In this document: piece by piece, positions 28,930 through 38,509 of the stretch | Layout of the letters: every line of letters starts with the position of its first letter | How positions within the stretch are numbered: position 1 is the first letter of the stretch | Source of the DNA: Sporosarcina psychrophila | GTDB taxonomy: Bacteria > Bacillota > Bacilli > Bacillales_A > Planococcaceae | Assembly: GCF_001590685.1 (NCBI RefSeq) | Contig: NZ_CP014616.1 | Location: 1,549,001 to 1,613,000 of the forward strand | Reading direction: 5' to 3' | Length of the DNA stretch: 64,000 nt | Made by a program: the position numbers and the translations under genes | Notes under the pieces: model-generated | Seen by the model: only the letters and a program-made list of their open reading frames with translations | Database searches by the model: none | What the model was told of the DNA's origin: nothing

Positions 28930-29835
28930 ATGCAAACAGAAAAAAGCGGTGTCCTTTGGGCAATCGGTTCGTATCTTATTTGGGGGATTATGCCGATTTA
29001 TTGGAAAAGCCTTGAGCATGTCGCAAGTGCTGAAATATTAGTGAGTCGCATCGTGTGGGCATTTGTTCTAACGTTAGTAGTAGTTCTTCTTATGAAAAAT
29101 GGACGTCATCTTAAGGCGGATATAAAAACCTTGTGGATCTCGCAAAAAGACTTTTGGGCTTTGTTCGCTGCTTCAGCACTTGTTTCAACGAACTGGTTTA
29201 TCTACATATGGGCAGTGAATCATAACTATATTGTCCAAACAAGTCTTGGTTACTATATTAACCCGCTTATATCGGTACTACTTGGAATCTTTTTCTTGAA
29301 AGAAAAGTTGTCAAGAGCACAGCAAGTTGCTTTTTTACTGGCGGCAACAGGAGTCACAATTTTGACGATTTCGTACGGTAAGTTTCCATGGTTGGCATTT
29401 ACACTGGCAATAACGTTTGCAGTTTACGGTCTTATCAAGAAACAAATTAAGCTAGATGCACTTCGTGGGTTGACAATTGAAACGTTCTTCATTGTTCCGT
29501 TTGCTGTCATCTATTATGTGTGGCTATTCATGGAAGGCAATGCAGTGTTCTTACATTCTGACATCAAGACGGACATTTTACTTATCCTAACAGGTATAGC
29601 AACGGCTTTACCACTTATTATGTATGCAAAAGGCGTACAAAGAATACCGCTATATATGGCTGGATTTCTTCAATACATAGCCCCAACGATGATGCTGTTT
29701 CTCGGAGTTGTTGTGTACAAAGAAACGTTCGGAAAAATTGAGGTATTGTCATTCGCTTTCATTTGGGCAGCATTGTTACTCTTTACGGTATCTAAACTAA
29801 TTGAAGTGATGAAAATGAAGAAGAGCCTCCTTTAA
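28930..29835 (+). CDS. rarD: RarD-type EamA/DMT transporter
   Basis: About ten transmembrane helices in two EamA halves, 301 aa. The N-terminal GSYLIWGIMPIYWKSL and central LGYYINPL motifs are characteristic of RarD, originally noted as a chloramphenicol-sensitivity gene; the substrate is unknown. ATG 28930 is preferred over GTG 28927, being 7 nt from a GGGGG Shine-Dalgarno. A hairpin (AGCCTCC/GGAGGCT) overlaps the stop codon. Confidence 0.9.
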   Translation: MQTEKSGVLWAIGSYLIWGIMPIYWKSLEHVASAEILVSRIVWAFVLTLVVVLLMKNGRHLKADIKTLWISQKDFWALFAASALVSTNWFIYIWAVNHNYIVQTSLGYYINPLISVLLGIFFLKEKLSRAQQVAFLLAATGVTILTISYGKFPWLAFTLAITFAVYGLIKKQIKLDALRGLTIETFFIVPFAVIYYVWLFMEGNAVFLHSDIKTDILLILTGIATALPLIMYAKGVQRIPLYMAGFLQYIAPTMMLFLGVVVYKETFGKIEVLSFAFIWAALLLFTVSKLIEVMKMKKSLL

Positions 29836-29972
29836 ATTAGGAGGCTACTGAAAAAGGCTATCTTTATATGTTGAAGTAAAGAATTACATCAAACCCGTTC
29901 TGGTATTTTGGGGATGTCTAGGCTAAATATATTCATCTGTTCATACATTAACTGAAAAAAAGGAGGATAATA

Positions 29973-30437
29973 TTGATTAATAAAATAGATATTATAAATC
30001 CGAAACTTGCTAAGGAGGTATTGAGCGTTCAAATTGCTTCGTATAAGGTAGAGGCGGAGTTGATTGATTTCTATGACATTCCGCCATTAAGGGATTCGGT
30101 TAGCACATTGCAACAATGTGGCGAAAATTTCTATGGATGCTATTTAGATGGAGAGTTAAGCGGAGTCATTTCTATAAAGGCAGAAGAGAATCTAATAGAT
30201 ATTCATCGGTTGATGGTGCACCCAAAACATTTTAGAAAAGGAATTGCCAAGAGATTATTAGATTTCATTGAAAGCGTCGGAGAAGGGAATGAAAAACTGA
30301 TCGTATCAACGGGTTCTAAAAATGCACCAGCAATCTCCTTCTATGAAAAAAATGGATTCATAATAACTGGAGAAACAAAAGTAATGGAAGGTTTATCAAT
30401 AACTTCATTTGAAAAGAAAATAACTCGATATCGCTAA
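29973..30437 (+). CDS. GNAT-family N-acetyltransferase
   Basis: The 154-aa protein has the acetyl-CoA-binding loop at HRLMVHPKHFRKGIAKRLLDFI (about residues 72-93) and a C-terminal NAPAISFYEKNGF signature typical of GNAT enzymes. TTG 29973 lies 6 nt after AGGAGG. The substrate is unknown. It sits in a small accessory patch with two unknown genes. Confidence 0.88.
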   Translation: MINKIDIINPKLAKEVLSVQIASYKVEAELIDFYDIPPLRDSVSTLQQCGENFYGCYLDGELSGVISIKAEENLIDIHRLMVHPKHFRKGIAKRLLDFIESVGEGNEKLIVSTGSKNAPAISFYEKNGFIITGETKVMEGLSITSFEKKITRYR

Positions 30438-30515
30438 CAGCCTTCTTTCCTAGTAGAGCCATATTGTGAAACCCATCTGATAAGTACACATCTACTAGTA
30501 GAAAGGGGGGATAAT

Positions 30516-30848
30516 ATGAAAGAGTTATCAATGCTATTTATTATACTAGGAACTTTACTAGTAGGGAGTTTTCAAAAGGAACAAATAGAAAAAAAAACGG
30601 GGTATTTAGATTTAAAAGAAAAAAGTGGAATAGCTATATTCAGTAAAGCGGTGAGTGATTCGACCAGCGAACTAGGAATTGTTAATATGGTAAATCCGTC
30701 GTATAGATTCGACCTTGGTGAAGAATCATATTCCCTTTGGATTTCAGAAGACAATGGAACAATAATGAATACAAAAGACACTCATACTATTTACAGACTT
30801 TCAACTAGCTCAGTTCAAGAGGTTAATGGGTTTGTTAATAGAGATTAA
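30516..30848 (+). CDS. Small secreted or membrane-anchored protein of unknown function
   Basis: The 110-aa protein has a hydrophobic N-terminus (about residues 5-19) that could be a signal peptide or anchor, without a lipobox cysteine, then a polar region. I recognise no family. ATG 30516 follows GAAAGGGGGG with good spacing, which supports translation. It is convergent with the small membrane protein gene that follows, sharing a terminator hairpin. Confidence 0.65.
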   Translation: MKELSMLFIILGTLLVGSFQKEQIEKKTGYLDLKEKSGIAIFSKAVSDSTSELGIVNMVNPSYRFDLGEESYSLWISEDNGTIMNTKDTHTIYRLSTSSVQEVNGFVNRD

Positions 30849-30889
30849 ACCTTCTTCAACGAACGAAGCAGTTAGTTGAAGAAGGTTAA
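30847..30889. terminator. Shared terminator hairpin
   Basis: AACCTTCTTCAAC pairs with GTTGAAGAAGGTT around a 14-nt loop. It overlaps the stop codons or 3' ends of both convergent genes. Confidence 0.65.
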
Positions 30890-31179
30890 CCAAGCATTCT
30901 GCCGATGAATATAATGAAAGTTAATACGATTGAAAAAACTGACATGAAAATTATAGTAAATATACCTCTTGCCATTGCCTTCCATTCCCTTACATCCTTT
31001 AACCCGATGACTCCAAGAAAAAATGTTATCACTGTTATGCCTAAGACAATATCTAATGGAAAAAGCCCTATGATTTTTGTGGTAAAACTAAAAAAATCCG
31101 CAGACGATATTGCGATTAAAAACAGAGGAATACAAAGTAAAGAAAGTATAAAGGACAATGAATTAATAGTTATTTCCAT
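30886..31179 (-). CDS. Small integral membrane protein of unknown function
   Basis: It is 97 aa if started at ATG 31179, which lies 9 nt after AGAAGGGAG. A TTG at 31212 gives 108 aa but has no Shine-Dalgarno. There are three predicted membrane helices (about residues 10-27, 35-58 and 70-93) with a WKAMARG loop. No family is recognised. Confidence 0.6.
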   Translation of the reverse strand: MEITINSLSFILSLLCIPLFLIAISSADFFSFTTKIIGLFPLDIVLGITVITFFLGVIGLKDVREWKAMARGIFTIIFMSVFSIVLTFIIFIGRMLG

Positions 31180-31380
31180 TCCATTCCACTCCCTTCTAAA
31201 AATCCTATTCAATTTTAATAAATCTTCACGTACATATCCTTTACTTTTTTAGAGCTTAGAGCTCATCTATATGATAAAACAGGATTAAAAAATATAGTAT
31301 ATATGTTGAATTAAAGAATCTCATTGAATCTGCTATGGTGCTCAATAATGAGAGAGTTGTAATTCGGTGTGTGGATTGTA

Positions 31381-31491
31381 GAACGCTTGGCGCTCTGGGG
31401 ATGCCTCTCGCTGTAAGACTGGATTAGCGCTTCGCATCCAGTCTTACGACTTCAGCGACCCCTTTGCCGCGCCTGCGCTAGGGTGTTCATT
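31381..31491. repeat. Long imperfect palindrome 1
   Basis: The core stem GTAAGACTGGAT (31413-31424) pairs perfectly with ATCCAGTCTTAC (31436-31447) around TAGCGCTTCGC. Outer arms (GAACGCTTGGCGCTCTGGGG and CCCC ... GCGCTAGGGTGTTC) pair imperfectly. There is no T run, so it is not a terminator; it lies in a 1.4-kb gene-free stretch. Confidence 0.7.
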
Positions 31492-31633
31492 ATAGAGAGA
31501 AATATGATTTTGAGATGTATATGCTGAGATTATAATGTGATTACTTTTTGCTACTCATTCTATTCAAGAAAGACACACTACAGGTTGCATATTTCATCCC
31601 TGAAAATGAAATGCGCTATCTCACATAGACCAT

Positions 31634-31740
31634 CTAGCAAAGGCGCGTCTTCGTGGTAGCCGGAGCGATAAGACTGAAAGTGGTCTTCTTTCTGGCTTAT
31701 CGCGGGAGGCATCCACAAAGCGTCGAAGCGGTATTCGTAG
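31634..31740. repeat. Long imperfect palindrome 2
   Basis: GCGATAAGACTGAAAG (31665-31680) pairs with CTTTCTGGCTTATCGC (31688-31703) at 14 of 16 positions. Outer GCGTCTTCGTGG/CCACAAAGCGTCGAAGC arms pair partly. It has the same scale and layout as palindrome 1 but a different sequence. Confidence 0.65.
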
Positions 31741-31986
31741 GATTTTTATTTCATTCCAATTATTGTTTTTTTCAGTAGCCTTTCAAAAGCCCTTGTAAAG
31801 CGCATACGTTGTATTCATTTGTTCAACATATATAGAGCTAGGGATAAGTGAGTTAATAATGCCGAAATACTTTAAAACATATTTTTTAAATTTTTATGGA
31901 GAAATCAGGTTATGGAGATAGGGTAATGCCATAAAATGAAAGAATTAGGAGTAAGTACATACTTAAGACGAAGATAAATCATGATT

Positions 31987-32518
31987 GTTCCATCGCGCTC
32001 CAATTTCATAAGTACACGAAGTGCTAAAGCTTTTTGGGACGAAAGAATAGAGGGGCATAGACCTGGATAAAAGCCGCCAAAGATGTTATTTTGGCGGCTG
32101 AAACTGTCTTTAGGGTTTTCTCTTTTTTACTAGTAAAGAAGTGTCAATTTCTATATGGTATCACATGATTACATGCATACTCTTTTGCTAATAGTAAGCA
32201 ATATAACGTGCAAGAGTGCCAGAAATTGCATCTTCGGACACTTACAATCCCTATAGAAAGTCATCTATTCTTTTCTTTCAAAACAACTGTATTTTTCACT
32301 TGAACATTGTAGGAACGCGACAGGCAACTATTCACAACATGATGACCCAAAAAAAGTGTGGCTAGAAGTGACGGAGTCACTTCTAGCCACACATGCCTCA
32401 CGGTAAAACTGTCGTGATTAGTTCGCCGAAAGCGAACCGGAAATGGTCCAGTGAAAATGGGTTTTTCCAAGCCTTAATACCAGTATTTTATGCAAATAAA
32501 TGGTTAATCAACAGACGT
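31987..32518 (+). mobile_element. MITE-like element, copy 3 (left end lost)
   Basis: It matches copy 4 from the GTACACGAAGTGCT block to the right terminus TGGTTAATCAACAGACGT (32501-32518). It includes GACGAAAGAATAGAGGGGC, AAAGCCGCCAAAGATG, CTATAGAAAGTCATCTATTC and GTACGCGACAGGCAACTATT-like blocks. It carries a perfect 17-bp hairpin (32359-32395, GTGTGGCTAGAAGTGAC with loop GGA). The first ~330 bp of the full element are absent. It lies about 100 bp downstream of nadK. The rest of the 31180-32621 gap holds the two palindromes and otherwise nothing recognisable. Confidence 0.82.
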
Positions 32519-32621
32519 AATTGTAGATTGAAAGGTTCTTACTAAAGTAGTTGAGCTTTTCAATGTTGAAATCATATGTATTGCTATAAAACGGTAATCG
32601 ACAGGCGGTGTTGCTTTTCTT

Positions 32622-33422
32622 TTATAAATAAATTCGCTGCACTTTCTCCCAGAAGGAGTTATTTTTCAGTTTCACAGTTTTCACAGTTTTATCGCTTAAT
32701 CTAATTTCCACACTTTCAACTTGGCGAATCCCCAGCGCTTCATTGTCAGCAGCAACTAAAGGGAAAACGTTGCCATCCTGATGAACTTTTAGTTGGAATT
32801 TACGTTCGCCACTCATTATGAAGGACGAGCCAAGTGTTCTGTATTTATTATTGTTTACGGAAGCAAGCTCAGTCACTTGGAAACACCGAAGTAGTGGATC
32901 AACGACCGCTCCATTGACAGACTTATTGTAAGCAGTACTGCCAGTCGGTGTGGAAATTATTAGACCATCACCGAGGAATGTTTCGAATAATTTATCATCT
33001 ATAATGACATCCAGGACGAATGTCCGAATGATATTCGAGCGAATACTGAATTCATTTAGGCAATAGAATGGTTGGTGATCATCAATCTTTACTTCGATAA
33101 GTGGATACTTTCTCACTTCAAGACCTTCTTTACGAATGGTCTGCGTCATTTCGTAAAGATTGTTATAATGAAAATCACAATAAAGTCCGGGTTTACCTGT
33201 TAAAGAAATACCTGCATATAAACAATCCTGTCGGAAACCGGTTTTTCGAACCGCTTGTAAAAAAGAACCATCGCTACCGATGCTGATGATAATATTTGCA
33301 TCTTTATCGTTGTCGGTCATTGTAAAACCCTCATGAATCAACGCATCTGCCACTTTGGATTTTTTATCAAGTGAATCTTCATCATGTTTACTGTAAATAA
33401 AAATATTCATTCGATCTGTCAT
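32622..33422 (-). CDS. nadK2: NAD kinase 2
   Basis: ATP-dependent NAD kinase of the B. subtilis YtdI type, 266 aa. It has the NEFSIRS segment (NE/D motif), DGLIISTPTGSTAYNKS and the C-terminal KLKNNSFWEKVQR. The glycine-rich catalytic loop normally written GGDGT reads GSDGS here (residues about 49-53); the aspartate is kept. ATG 33422 follows GAGGGGG. It is divergent from sppA, 106 bp away. Confidence 0.93.
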   Translation of the reverse strand: MTDRMNIFIYSKHDEDSLDKKSKVADALIHEGFTMTDNDKDANIIISIGSDGSFLQAVRKTGFRQDCLYAGISLTGKPGLYCDFHYNNLYEMTQTIRKEGLEVRKYPLIEVKIDDHQPFYCLNEFSIRSNIIRTFVLDVIIDDKLFETFLGDGLIISTPTGSTAYNKSVNGAVVDPLLRCFQVTELASVNNNKYRTLGSSFIMSGERKFQLKVHQDGNVFPLVAADNEALGIRQVESVEIRLSDKTVKTVKLKNNSFWEKVQRIYL

Positions 33423-33528
33423 TACACAAAGCCCCCTCTGAATAAGTTATACTGATTTTACCACGTGGTGAAACATTTTGGTGTGTCCGAACGTATAAGT
33501 TAATGGAATGAAAAAGGAGGAATTTGAA

Positions 33529-34542
33529 ATGACAATTAAACGATGGATTGCAATCATCGTAGCTGCAGCACTTGTTTTTGTGTCAATAGGCATAAATTCA
33601 CTATCGTACATATTTACGAGAGATTTCAACGGATTCTTTGAAGACATGATGGCAACTTCATCTTCGGGGTATGAGGAAGCGATTATTGAGGAAGGAACGG
33701 GTAAGGATAAAATCGCTGTTCTTTCTCTTGATGGGGTTATTCAGGACTTAGGGGATACGTCATCCCTTTTCCAATCTGCAGGTTATAATCATCAGTATTT
33801 CATGAATCAGTTGTCTGAAATTCTTGAAGATACTAATGTAAAAGGCGTTGTGCTTGAAGTGAATTCACCAGGTGGCGGAGTCGTTGAATCAGCGGACATT
33901 TATGATGCTCTCCGTATGATTCAAGTAGAAAGAGAGATTCCGCTGTATGTTTCGATGGGCGGAATGGCTGCTTCAGGCGGTTATTATGTATCAGCTCCAG
34001 CTGATAAGATATTTGTTAATCGTGAAACGATTACAGGTTCAATCGGTGTCATTATGGAAAGTGTTAACTATGCGAAACTTGCTGAGAAATACGGCATTGA
34101 TTTTAACACGATTAAAACAGGTCCATATAAAGATATTATGAGTGGATCTCGTGAGATGAAAGATGAAGAACGCGTAATGCTTCAAGAAATGATAAATGAT
34201 TCCTACGAACGCTTTGTTGATATTATCGAAGAAGGTCGCGGCATGACAGAGGCTGAAGTGAAAAAAGTAGCTGATGGCCGTATCATGAATGGGCGTCAGG
34301 CAATCGAAGCTGGGCTTGCAGATGAATTCGGCAAGGCGGGTGATGTTATTGCTGCCATGAAAGAAGATTATAATCTTCAAGATGCCACAGTCTTTGAGTA
34401 TACGTCCCTTGATAGCTGGACTTCAATACTCGGCGTGAAAGCAGGAAATATGTTTGGCGGTAATATTGAGTCTGAACTAATCGGTAAGTTATTAAACGAT
34501 TATAATGCACCACGGATGATGTATTTGTATGGTGAAAAATAA
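33529..34542 (+). CDS. sppA: Signal peptide peptidase SppA
   Basis: Membrane-bound S49 serine protease that degrades cleaved signal peptides. It has one N-terminal helix (about residues 5-27) and an extracytoplasmic catalytic domain with NSPGGGV, the nucleophile serine in GGMAASGGYYVSA and the general-base lysine in IKTGPYKDIMSG. Length 337 aa matches B. subtilis SppA (335). ATG 33529 is used because AAAGGAGG lies 9 nt upstream; the earlier ATG 33508 falls before that site. It is 13 nt upstream of yteJ, as in the B. subtilis sppA-yteJ operon. Confidence 0.95.
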   Translation: MTIKRWIAIIVAAALVFVSIGINSLSYIFTRDFNGFFEDMMATSSSGYEEAIIEEGTGKDKIAVLSLDGVIQDLGDTSSLFQSAGYNHQYFMNQLSEILEDTNVKGVVLEVNSPGGGVVESADIYDALRMIQVEREIPLYVSMGGMAASGGYYVSAPADKIFVNRETITGSIGVIMESVNYAKLAEKYGIDFNTIKTGPYKDIMSGSREMKDEERVMLQEMINDSYERFVDIIEEGRGMTEAEVKKVADGRIMNGRQAIEAGLADEFGKAGDVIAAMKEDYNLQDATVFEYTSLDSWTSILGVKAGNMFGGNIESELIGKLLNDYNAPRMMYLYGEK

Positions 34543-34555
34543 GGAGGGCTAGCGA

Positions 34556-35146
34556 ATGTCGGAACACATCGAACAACAACCGGATCTGACGGGGAATTCC
34601 ACTGCTGCGACGCCTATTCCAGATTACGAGACTATTCAAACTGAACATTATCGGGCGAAGTATGCGGGTTTCTGGACGCGACTATGGGCATATACAATCG
34701 ATCTTCTTGTTTTATCAGCAATAAGCGGGATTATCATTAAACCGATTTTTCGAGTTGCAGGTTGGGAGATTACAAATCCCTCATTCTTCTTCTTCAGCAC
34801 CTATAAAGTTACTATCCTTATTTTGATGTTACTTTACTTTGCGCTTATGACGAAGTATTTACAGCAAACAGTAGGGAAGATGATCATGGGCATAAGAGTA
34901 GTGGCTAAAGACGAGGGTAAGCTTACGTGGGGGTCTGTCATATTCCGCGAAGTCATCGGAAGATTCATATCCAAAATGTTGGTCATCCCTTATCTGCTGG
35001 TCCTATTTATGCCTAGAAAAGAAGCATTGCATGACTTATTCGCCGATACTGTTGTTGAACATGAGCATTCTTATGAAAAAGAGATGGTTGTAGATTACCG
35101 TAAACGGATTGAGGGACAACAGTTGCAAGACGGTACTATCATTTAG
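34556..35146 (+). CDS. yteJ: RDD-domain membrane protein YteJ
   Basis: The 196-aa RDD-family protein begins its domain at YAGFWTRLWAYTIDLL (about residues 38-53). It has three or four membrane segments and GKMIMGIRVV and MPRKEALHDLFADTVV motifs. In B. subtilis it forms a complex with SppA linked to lantibiotic resistance, and the operon arrangement here supports the same role. Confidence 0.9.
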   Translation: MSEHIEQQPDLTGNSTAATPIPDYETIQTEHYRAKYAGFWTRLWAYTIDLLVLSAISGIIIKPIFRVAGWEITNPSFFFFSTYKVTILILMLLYFALMTKYLQQTVGKMIMGIRVVAKDEGKLTWGSVIFREVIGRFISKMLVIPYLLVLFMPRKEALHDLFADTVVEHEHSYEKEMVVDYRKRIEGQQLQDGTII

Positions 35147-35176
35147 TAAGATAGACTTAGAAGAGGAGGCGTCTTA

Positions 35177-35683
35177 ATGGCTAACGTTACATTCAAGAAC
35201 AACCCTGTTACATTGCTTGGAAAAGAAGTTGCAGTAGGTGATACTGCGCAAGATTTTACAGCACTTGCGAACGATTTGAGTCCGGTGACACTTGCCGATT
35301 CAAAAGGGAAAATCAGGTTAATCAGTGTGATTCCTTCAATTGATACGGGTGTCTGTTCAACACAGACGCGTAAATTTAACGAAGAGGCTGCTTCTCTTGG
35401 GGATGACGTTCAAGTATTGACGATTTCTGCCGATCTTCCTTTTGCACAAGCGAGATGGTGTGCTGCTGAAGGTATTGCAAATCTACAGACATTATCCGAT
35501 CATCGCGATTTATCATTTGGAGAAGCGTACGGCGTCGTAATGAAAGAACTTCGCTTGCTTGCACGTTCTGTCTTCGTTATCGATAAAGATGATAAAGTGA
35601 CGTATGTTGAGTATGTCGGCGAAGGTACAGACCATCCTAACTATGAACAAGCAATCTTAGCGGTAAAAGAATTAACGAAGTAA
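35177..35683 (+). CDS. tpx: Thiol peroxidase (Tpx, 2-Cys peroxiredoxin)
   Basis: The 168-aa atypical 2-Cys peroxiredoxin has its peroxidatic cysteine in [11 protein letters not shown] (about residue 60) and its resolving cysteine in QARWCAAEG (about 95). It reduces hydroperoxides with thioredoxin. ATG 35177 follows AGAGGAGG. A short terminator separates it from ytxK. Confidence 0.96.
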   Translation: MANVTFKNNPVTLLGKEVAVGDTAQDFTALANDLSPVTLADSKGKIRLISVIPSIDTGVCSTQTRKFNEEAASLGDDVQVLTISADLPFAQARWCAAEGIANLQTLSDHRDLSFGEAYGVVMKELRLLARSVFVIDKDDKVTYVEYVGEGTDHPNYEQAILAVKELTK

Positions 35684-35699
35684 CTAAAAAATACTAATG

Positions 35700-35728
35700 A
35701 AAACCCACTCGGAAACGGGTGGGTTTTG
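35700..35728 (+). terminator. tpx terminator
   Basis: AAACCCAC pairs with GGGTGGGTTTT around CGGAAAC. Confidence 0.75.
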
Positions 35729-35747
35729 TGAGTTGAGGGATAACTAA

Positions 35748-36659
35748 ATGACAACTAATACAGAAAAAATATTTTCATTCATTGATGCATATGCAGAATC
35801 TACAGAAGTACTTTACCTGGAAGCAACCATTGATATTTGTCAAAAATGGCTTTCAGGAGAATCGCAACCTGCGGTATCAGAAACAGTAACTAAAGAGGAT
35901 ATCCGTAGAGGTATCCAGCTTGCAGTCCTGAAGGGGATGAAGCAAAATGTACAGCCTAACCACCAGATGACTCCTGATTCAATCGGAATGCTCATTGGAC
36001 ATATTGCTGGAAAATTGGCGATAGGTGAACAAGGTATTACACTTCTTGACCCTGCAGCTGGTACAGGAAATCTTCTCTATACGGTCATGAACACAATTGA
36101 GAACGATGTCACTGCGACAGCAATAGAAATTGATGATTTGTTAGTGAGATTGTCCGCTGTTACTGCGGAATTACTTGAGCACCCTGTCACATTCTATGTG
36201 CAGGATGCATTGCGACCGTTATTTGTCGATCCAGTCGACATCACCATAAGCGATTTACCTGTCGGATTTTATCCTGATGATGAAAATGCACTCAATTATG
36301 AATTGATGCCTGCAGAGGGGCATGCTTATGCACATCATCTGTTCATTGAACAATCAATGAAGCATACGAAACCAGGTGGGCACGGTGTATTCATCATACC
36401 TGCAAATTTGTTTGAGTCCGATCAATCGCCTACATTGCATCCCTATTTGAAAAAACAAACGAATATCCGGGCAATTATTCAGTTACCTGATTCGTTATTT
36501 AAAAATGTAGCGCATGCAAAAAGTATATTAATCTTACAAAAACCTTTACCAGAAGCAAAAGTGACACATGATGTTCTTCTTGCTAAAGTTCCTAATATGA
36601 CTGATAAGCATGCCATGGCCCTGTTTCTTCAGAAAATCGATATTTGGGCTACTGAATAA
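35748..36659 (+). CDS. ytxK: YtxK, SAM-dependent methyltransferase (N6-adenine type fold)
   Basis: The 303-aa HsdM-like class I methyltransferase binds SAM through LLDPAAGTGNLLY (about residues 102-114). The catalytic tetrapeptide that is NPPY/F in N6-adenine methyltransferases is replaced by SDLP (ITISDLPVGFYP), so DNA-adenine methylation may be lost or altered. As in B. subtilis it sits between tpx and ackA. The substrate is unknown. Confidence 0.88.
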   Translation: MTTNTEKIFSFIDAYAESTEVLYLEATIDICQKWLSGESQPAVSETVTKEDIRRGIQLAVLKGMKQNVQPNHQMTPDSIGMLIGHIAGKLAIGEQGITLLDPAAGTGNLLYTVMNTIENDVTATAIEIDDLLVRLSAVTAELLEHPVTFYVQDALRPLFVDPVDITISDLPVGFYPDDENALNYELMPAEGHAYAHHLFIEQSMKHTKPGGHGVFIIPANLFESDQSPTLHPYLKKQTNIRAIIQLPDSLFKNVAHAKSILILQKPLPEAKVTHDVLLAKVPNMTDKHAMALFLQKIDIWATE

Positions 36660-36738
36660 AGCTGGAATCTAGACTTACTCGGTAGCTGTGTGTTTAGAAT
36701 TGCTTGGTAAAGAAATATGTGTAAAAGGAGCGCTTTAT

Positions 36739-37929
36739 ATGCGGAACATTTTAGCGATAAACGCTGGAAGTTCGTCCTTGAAGTTTCAACTTCTCCAGAT
36801 GCCAGAAGAGCACGTAATAGCAAAGGGACAAATTGACAGAATAGGTCATTCAGAATCGATTTTCAACATGAAGTTCGAACAACGCAGGGTAGAAAAGGGT
36901 CAAGATATCCAGAATCATACCGAAGCTGTAGCTATGCTTCTTAAGATGCTGATTAGTGAAGGAGTCGTTCGATCATTCGATGAAATTGATGGGATCGGTC
37001 ACCGTGTTGTACACGGTGGCGAAGTTTTCAGCGGTTCCGTACTCATCAATGATGAGATACTTGCAACGCTTGAGGGACTATCAAACCTTGCGCCACTCCA
37101 TAATCCCGCAAACATTGTTGGCATTAAGGAGTTTAGTAAAGCATTGCCTAATGTGCCTGCTGTTGCGGTTTTTGATACGGCGTTTCATCAGACGATGCCG
37201 GAAAGTTCTTTTCTTTATCCGTTACCCTACGAGTATTATGAAAAATATGGCATCCGAAAATACGGTTTCCACGGTACAAGCCATAAGTATGTAACGGAAC
37301 GTGCTGCGGAATTATTAAATCGTCCACTTGAAGATACACGTCTTATTTCCTGCCATTTGGGAAATGGTGCAAGTATAGCTGCTGTTGAAGGTGGGAAATC
37401 ACTCGATACGTCGATGGGTTTTACCCCTCTTGCGGGGGTGACAATGGGGACGCGTTCAGGAAATATCGATCCGGCACTCATCCCATATATTATGGAGCAG
37501 ACGGGAAAGACGGTCGAAGAAGTCCTAGACGTTTTGAATAAACAATCGGGAATGCTTGCTATTTCAGGGTTTTCAAGCGATTTACGTGACATTGAAATCG
37601 AGGCTTCAAAAGGGAATGCGCGTGCACAGCTGGCTCTAGATGTCTTCGCAGATCGAATTCATAAATACATTGGTTCGTATGCGGCAAGGATGGGCGGAGT
37701 GGATGCGATTATCTTTACAGCCGGAATCGGTGAAAATAGTGATGTCATTCGTAAGAAAGTGTTAGAAGGTCTTGAATTTATGGGGGTCTATGTTGATCCG
37801 GATTTGAATACTATCAGGGGTAAGGAAGTGCATATCAGCTTTCCGTACTCTCCCGTTAAGGTGTTAGTAATCCCGACGAATGAAGAAGTAATGATTGCAC
37901 GTGATACGATGCGTGTTGCGAAGTTATAA
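36739..37929 (+). CDS. ackA: Acetate kinase
   Basis: Interconverts acetyl phosphate plus ADP with acetate plus ATP in overflow metabolism, opposite in flux to AcsA elsewhere in the window. It has 396 aa. Motifs are the N-terminal [31 protein letters not shown] (catalytic His), CHLGNGASI and [11 protein letters not shown] 36739 follows AAAGGAG at 8 nt; the longer in-frame extension upstream overlaps noncoding DNA. I found no cre site immediately upstream. Confidence 0.97.
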   Translation: MRNILAINAGSSSLKFQLLQMPEEHVIAKGQIDRIGHSESIFNMKFEQRRVEKGQDIQNHTEAVAMLLKMLISEGVVRSFDEIDGIGHRVVHGGEVFSGSVLINDEILATLEGLSNLAPLHNPANIVGIKEFSKALPNVPAVAVFDTAFHQTMPESSFLYPLPYEYYEKYGIRKYGFHGTSHKYVTERAAELLNRPLEDTRLISCHLGNGASIAAVEGGKSLDTSMGFTPLAGVTMGTRSGNIDPALIPYIMEQTGKTVEEVLDVLNKQSGMLAISGFSSDLRDIEIEASKGNARAQLALDVFADRIHKYIGSYAARMGGVDAIIFTAGIGENSDVIRKKVLEGLEFMGVYVDPDLNTIRGKEVHISFPYSPVKVLVIPTNEEVMIARDTMRVAKL

Positions 37930-37953
37930 AACATCCAATTGAGTGTTAGATAA

Positions 37954-37994
37954 TAAAAGAGTTGCCCAGGGAAATAATGGGCAACTCTTTTTTG
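37954..37994. terminator. ackA terminator
   Basis: AAAAGAGTTGCCCA pairs with TGGGCAACTCTTTTTT. Confidence 0.9.
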
Positions 37995-37997
37995 AAA

Positions 37998-38048
37998 AGA
38001 TAAGAAGATATAAGTTTTGACTTAGCACTTTGTCTAGAAGGCGCCTTG
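37998..38048 (-). repeat. Short 3'-located repeat, copy C
   Basis: The minus strand reads CAAGGCGCCTTCTAGACA ... CTAAGTCAAAACTTATATCTTCTTATC, aligning with copies at 10435-10489 and 20572-20627. It lies 12 nt downstream of the usp gene on that strand. Confidence 0.6.
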
Positions 38049-38059
38049 CGCTTTTCGTA

Positions 38060-38509
38060 TTATAATGCTTCAGGTGTACGAATGACGAGGACGTCACATT
38101 TTGCAGAACGGACGATGTTTTCGGATACACTACCGATTAGGAAACGTTCGACCGCATTCAAGCCAGTTGCACCACAAATGATAAGGTCTGCATTTAGTTT
38201 TTTAGAAATATCTTTCGAAATCATTGTTTTTGGTGACCCATATTCTACTATGACATTAACGCGTTGCAAGCCAGCTTTCTCGGCTTCCAATTTATAGTCG
38301 TTTAACAATTCTTCTGCGAACTTTTGTGCTCTTTCGGCAATCGACCGATCATAAGCTTCGACCGCAGCATATGAACGTGTGTCGATGATGTTAATCAAGT
38401 TTAATGTAGCCTCGTTTCTATCGGCAATTGCCACCGCTTTTTTGAAAGCCCACTCTGATTCCTTTGATCCGTCGACAGCAACAAGAATTTGTTTGTATAC
38501 TAATGTCAT
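38060..38509 (-). CDS. Universal stress protein (UspA family)
   Basis: The 149-aa single-domain Usp has an ATP-binding pattern: the N-terminal ILVAVDGSKESEWA and the C-terminal GATGLNAVERFLIGSVSENIVRSAKCDVLVI (G-2x-G-9x-G-S type). ATG 38509 follows GGAGTG. It is divergent from ald. The role is general stress or energy sensing, with no specific partner visible. Confidence 0.94.
   Translation of the reverse strand: MTLVYKQILVAVDGSKESEWAFKKAVAIADRNEATLNLINIIDTRSYAAVEAYDRSIAERAQKFAEELLNDYKLEAEKAGLQRVNVIVEYGSPKTMISKDISKKLNADLIICGATGLNAVERFLIGSVSENIVRSAKCDVLVIRTPEAL

Noticed and set aside
31180..32621. Hidden gene in the 1.4-kb gap
   Set aside because: Only short frames broken by stops are present; the space is explained by two palindromes and a repeat element.
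33508..33528. Upstream ATG for sppA
   Set aside because: It overlaps the AAAGGAGG Shine-Dalgarno that serves ATG 33529.
36688..36738. N-terminal extension of acetate kinase
   Set aside because: The canonical N-terminus [16 protein letters not shown] starts at 36739 with a good Shine-Dalgarno.
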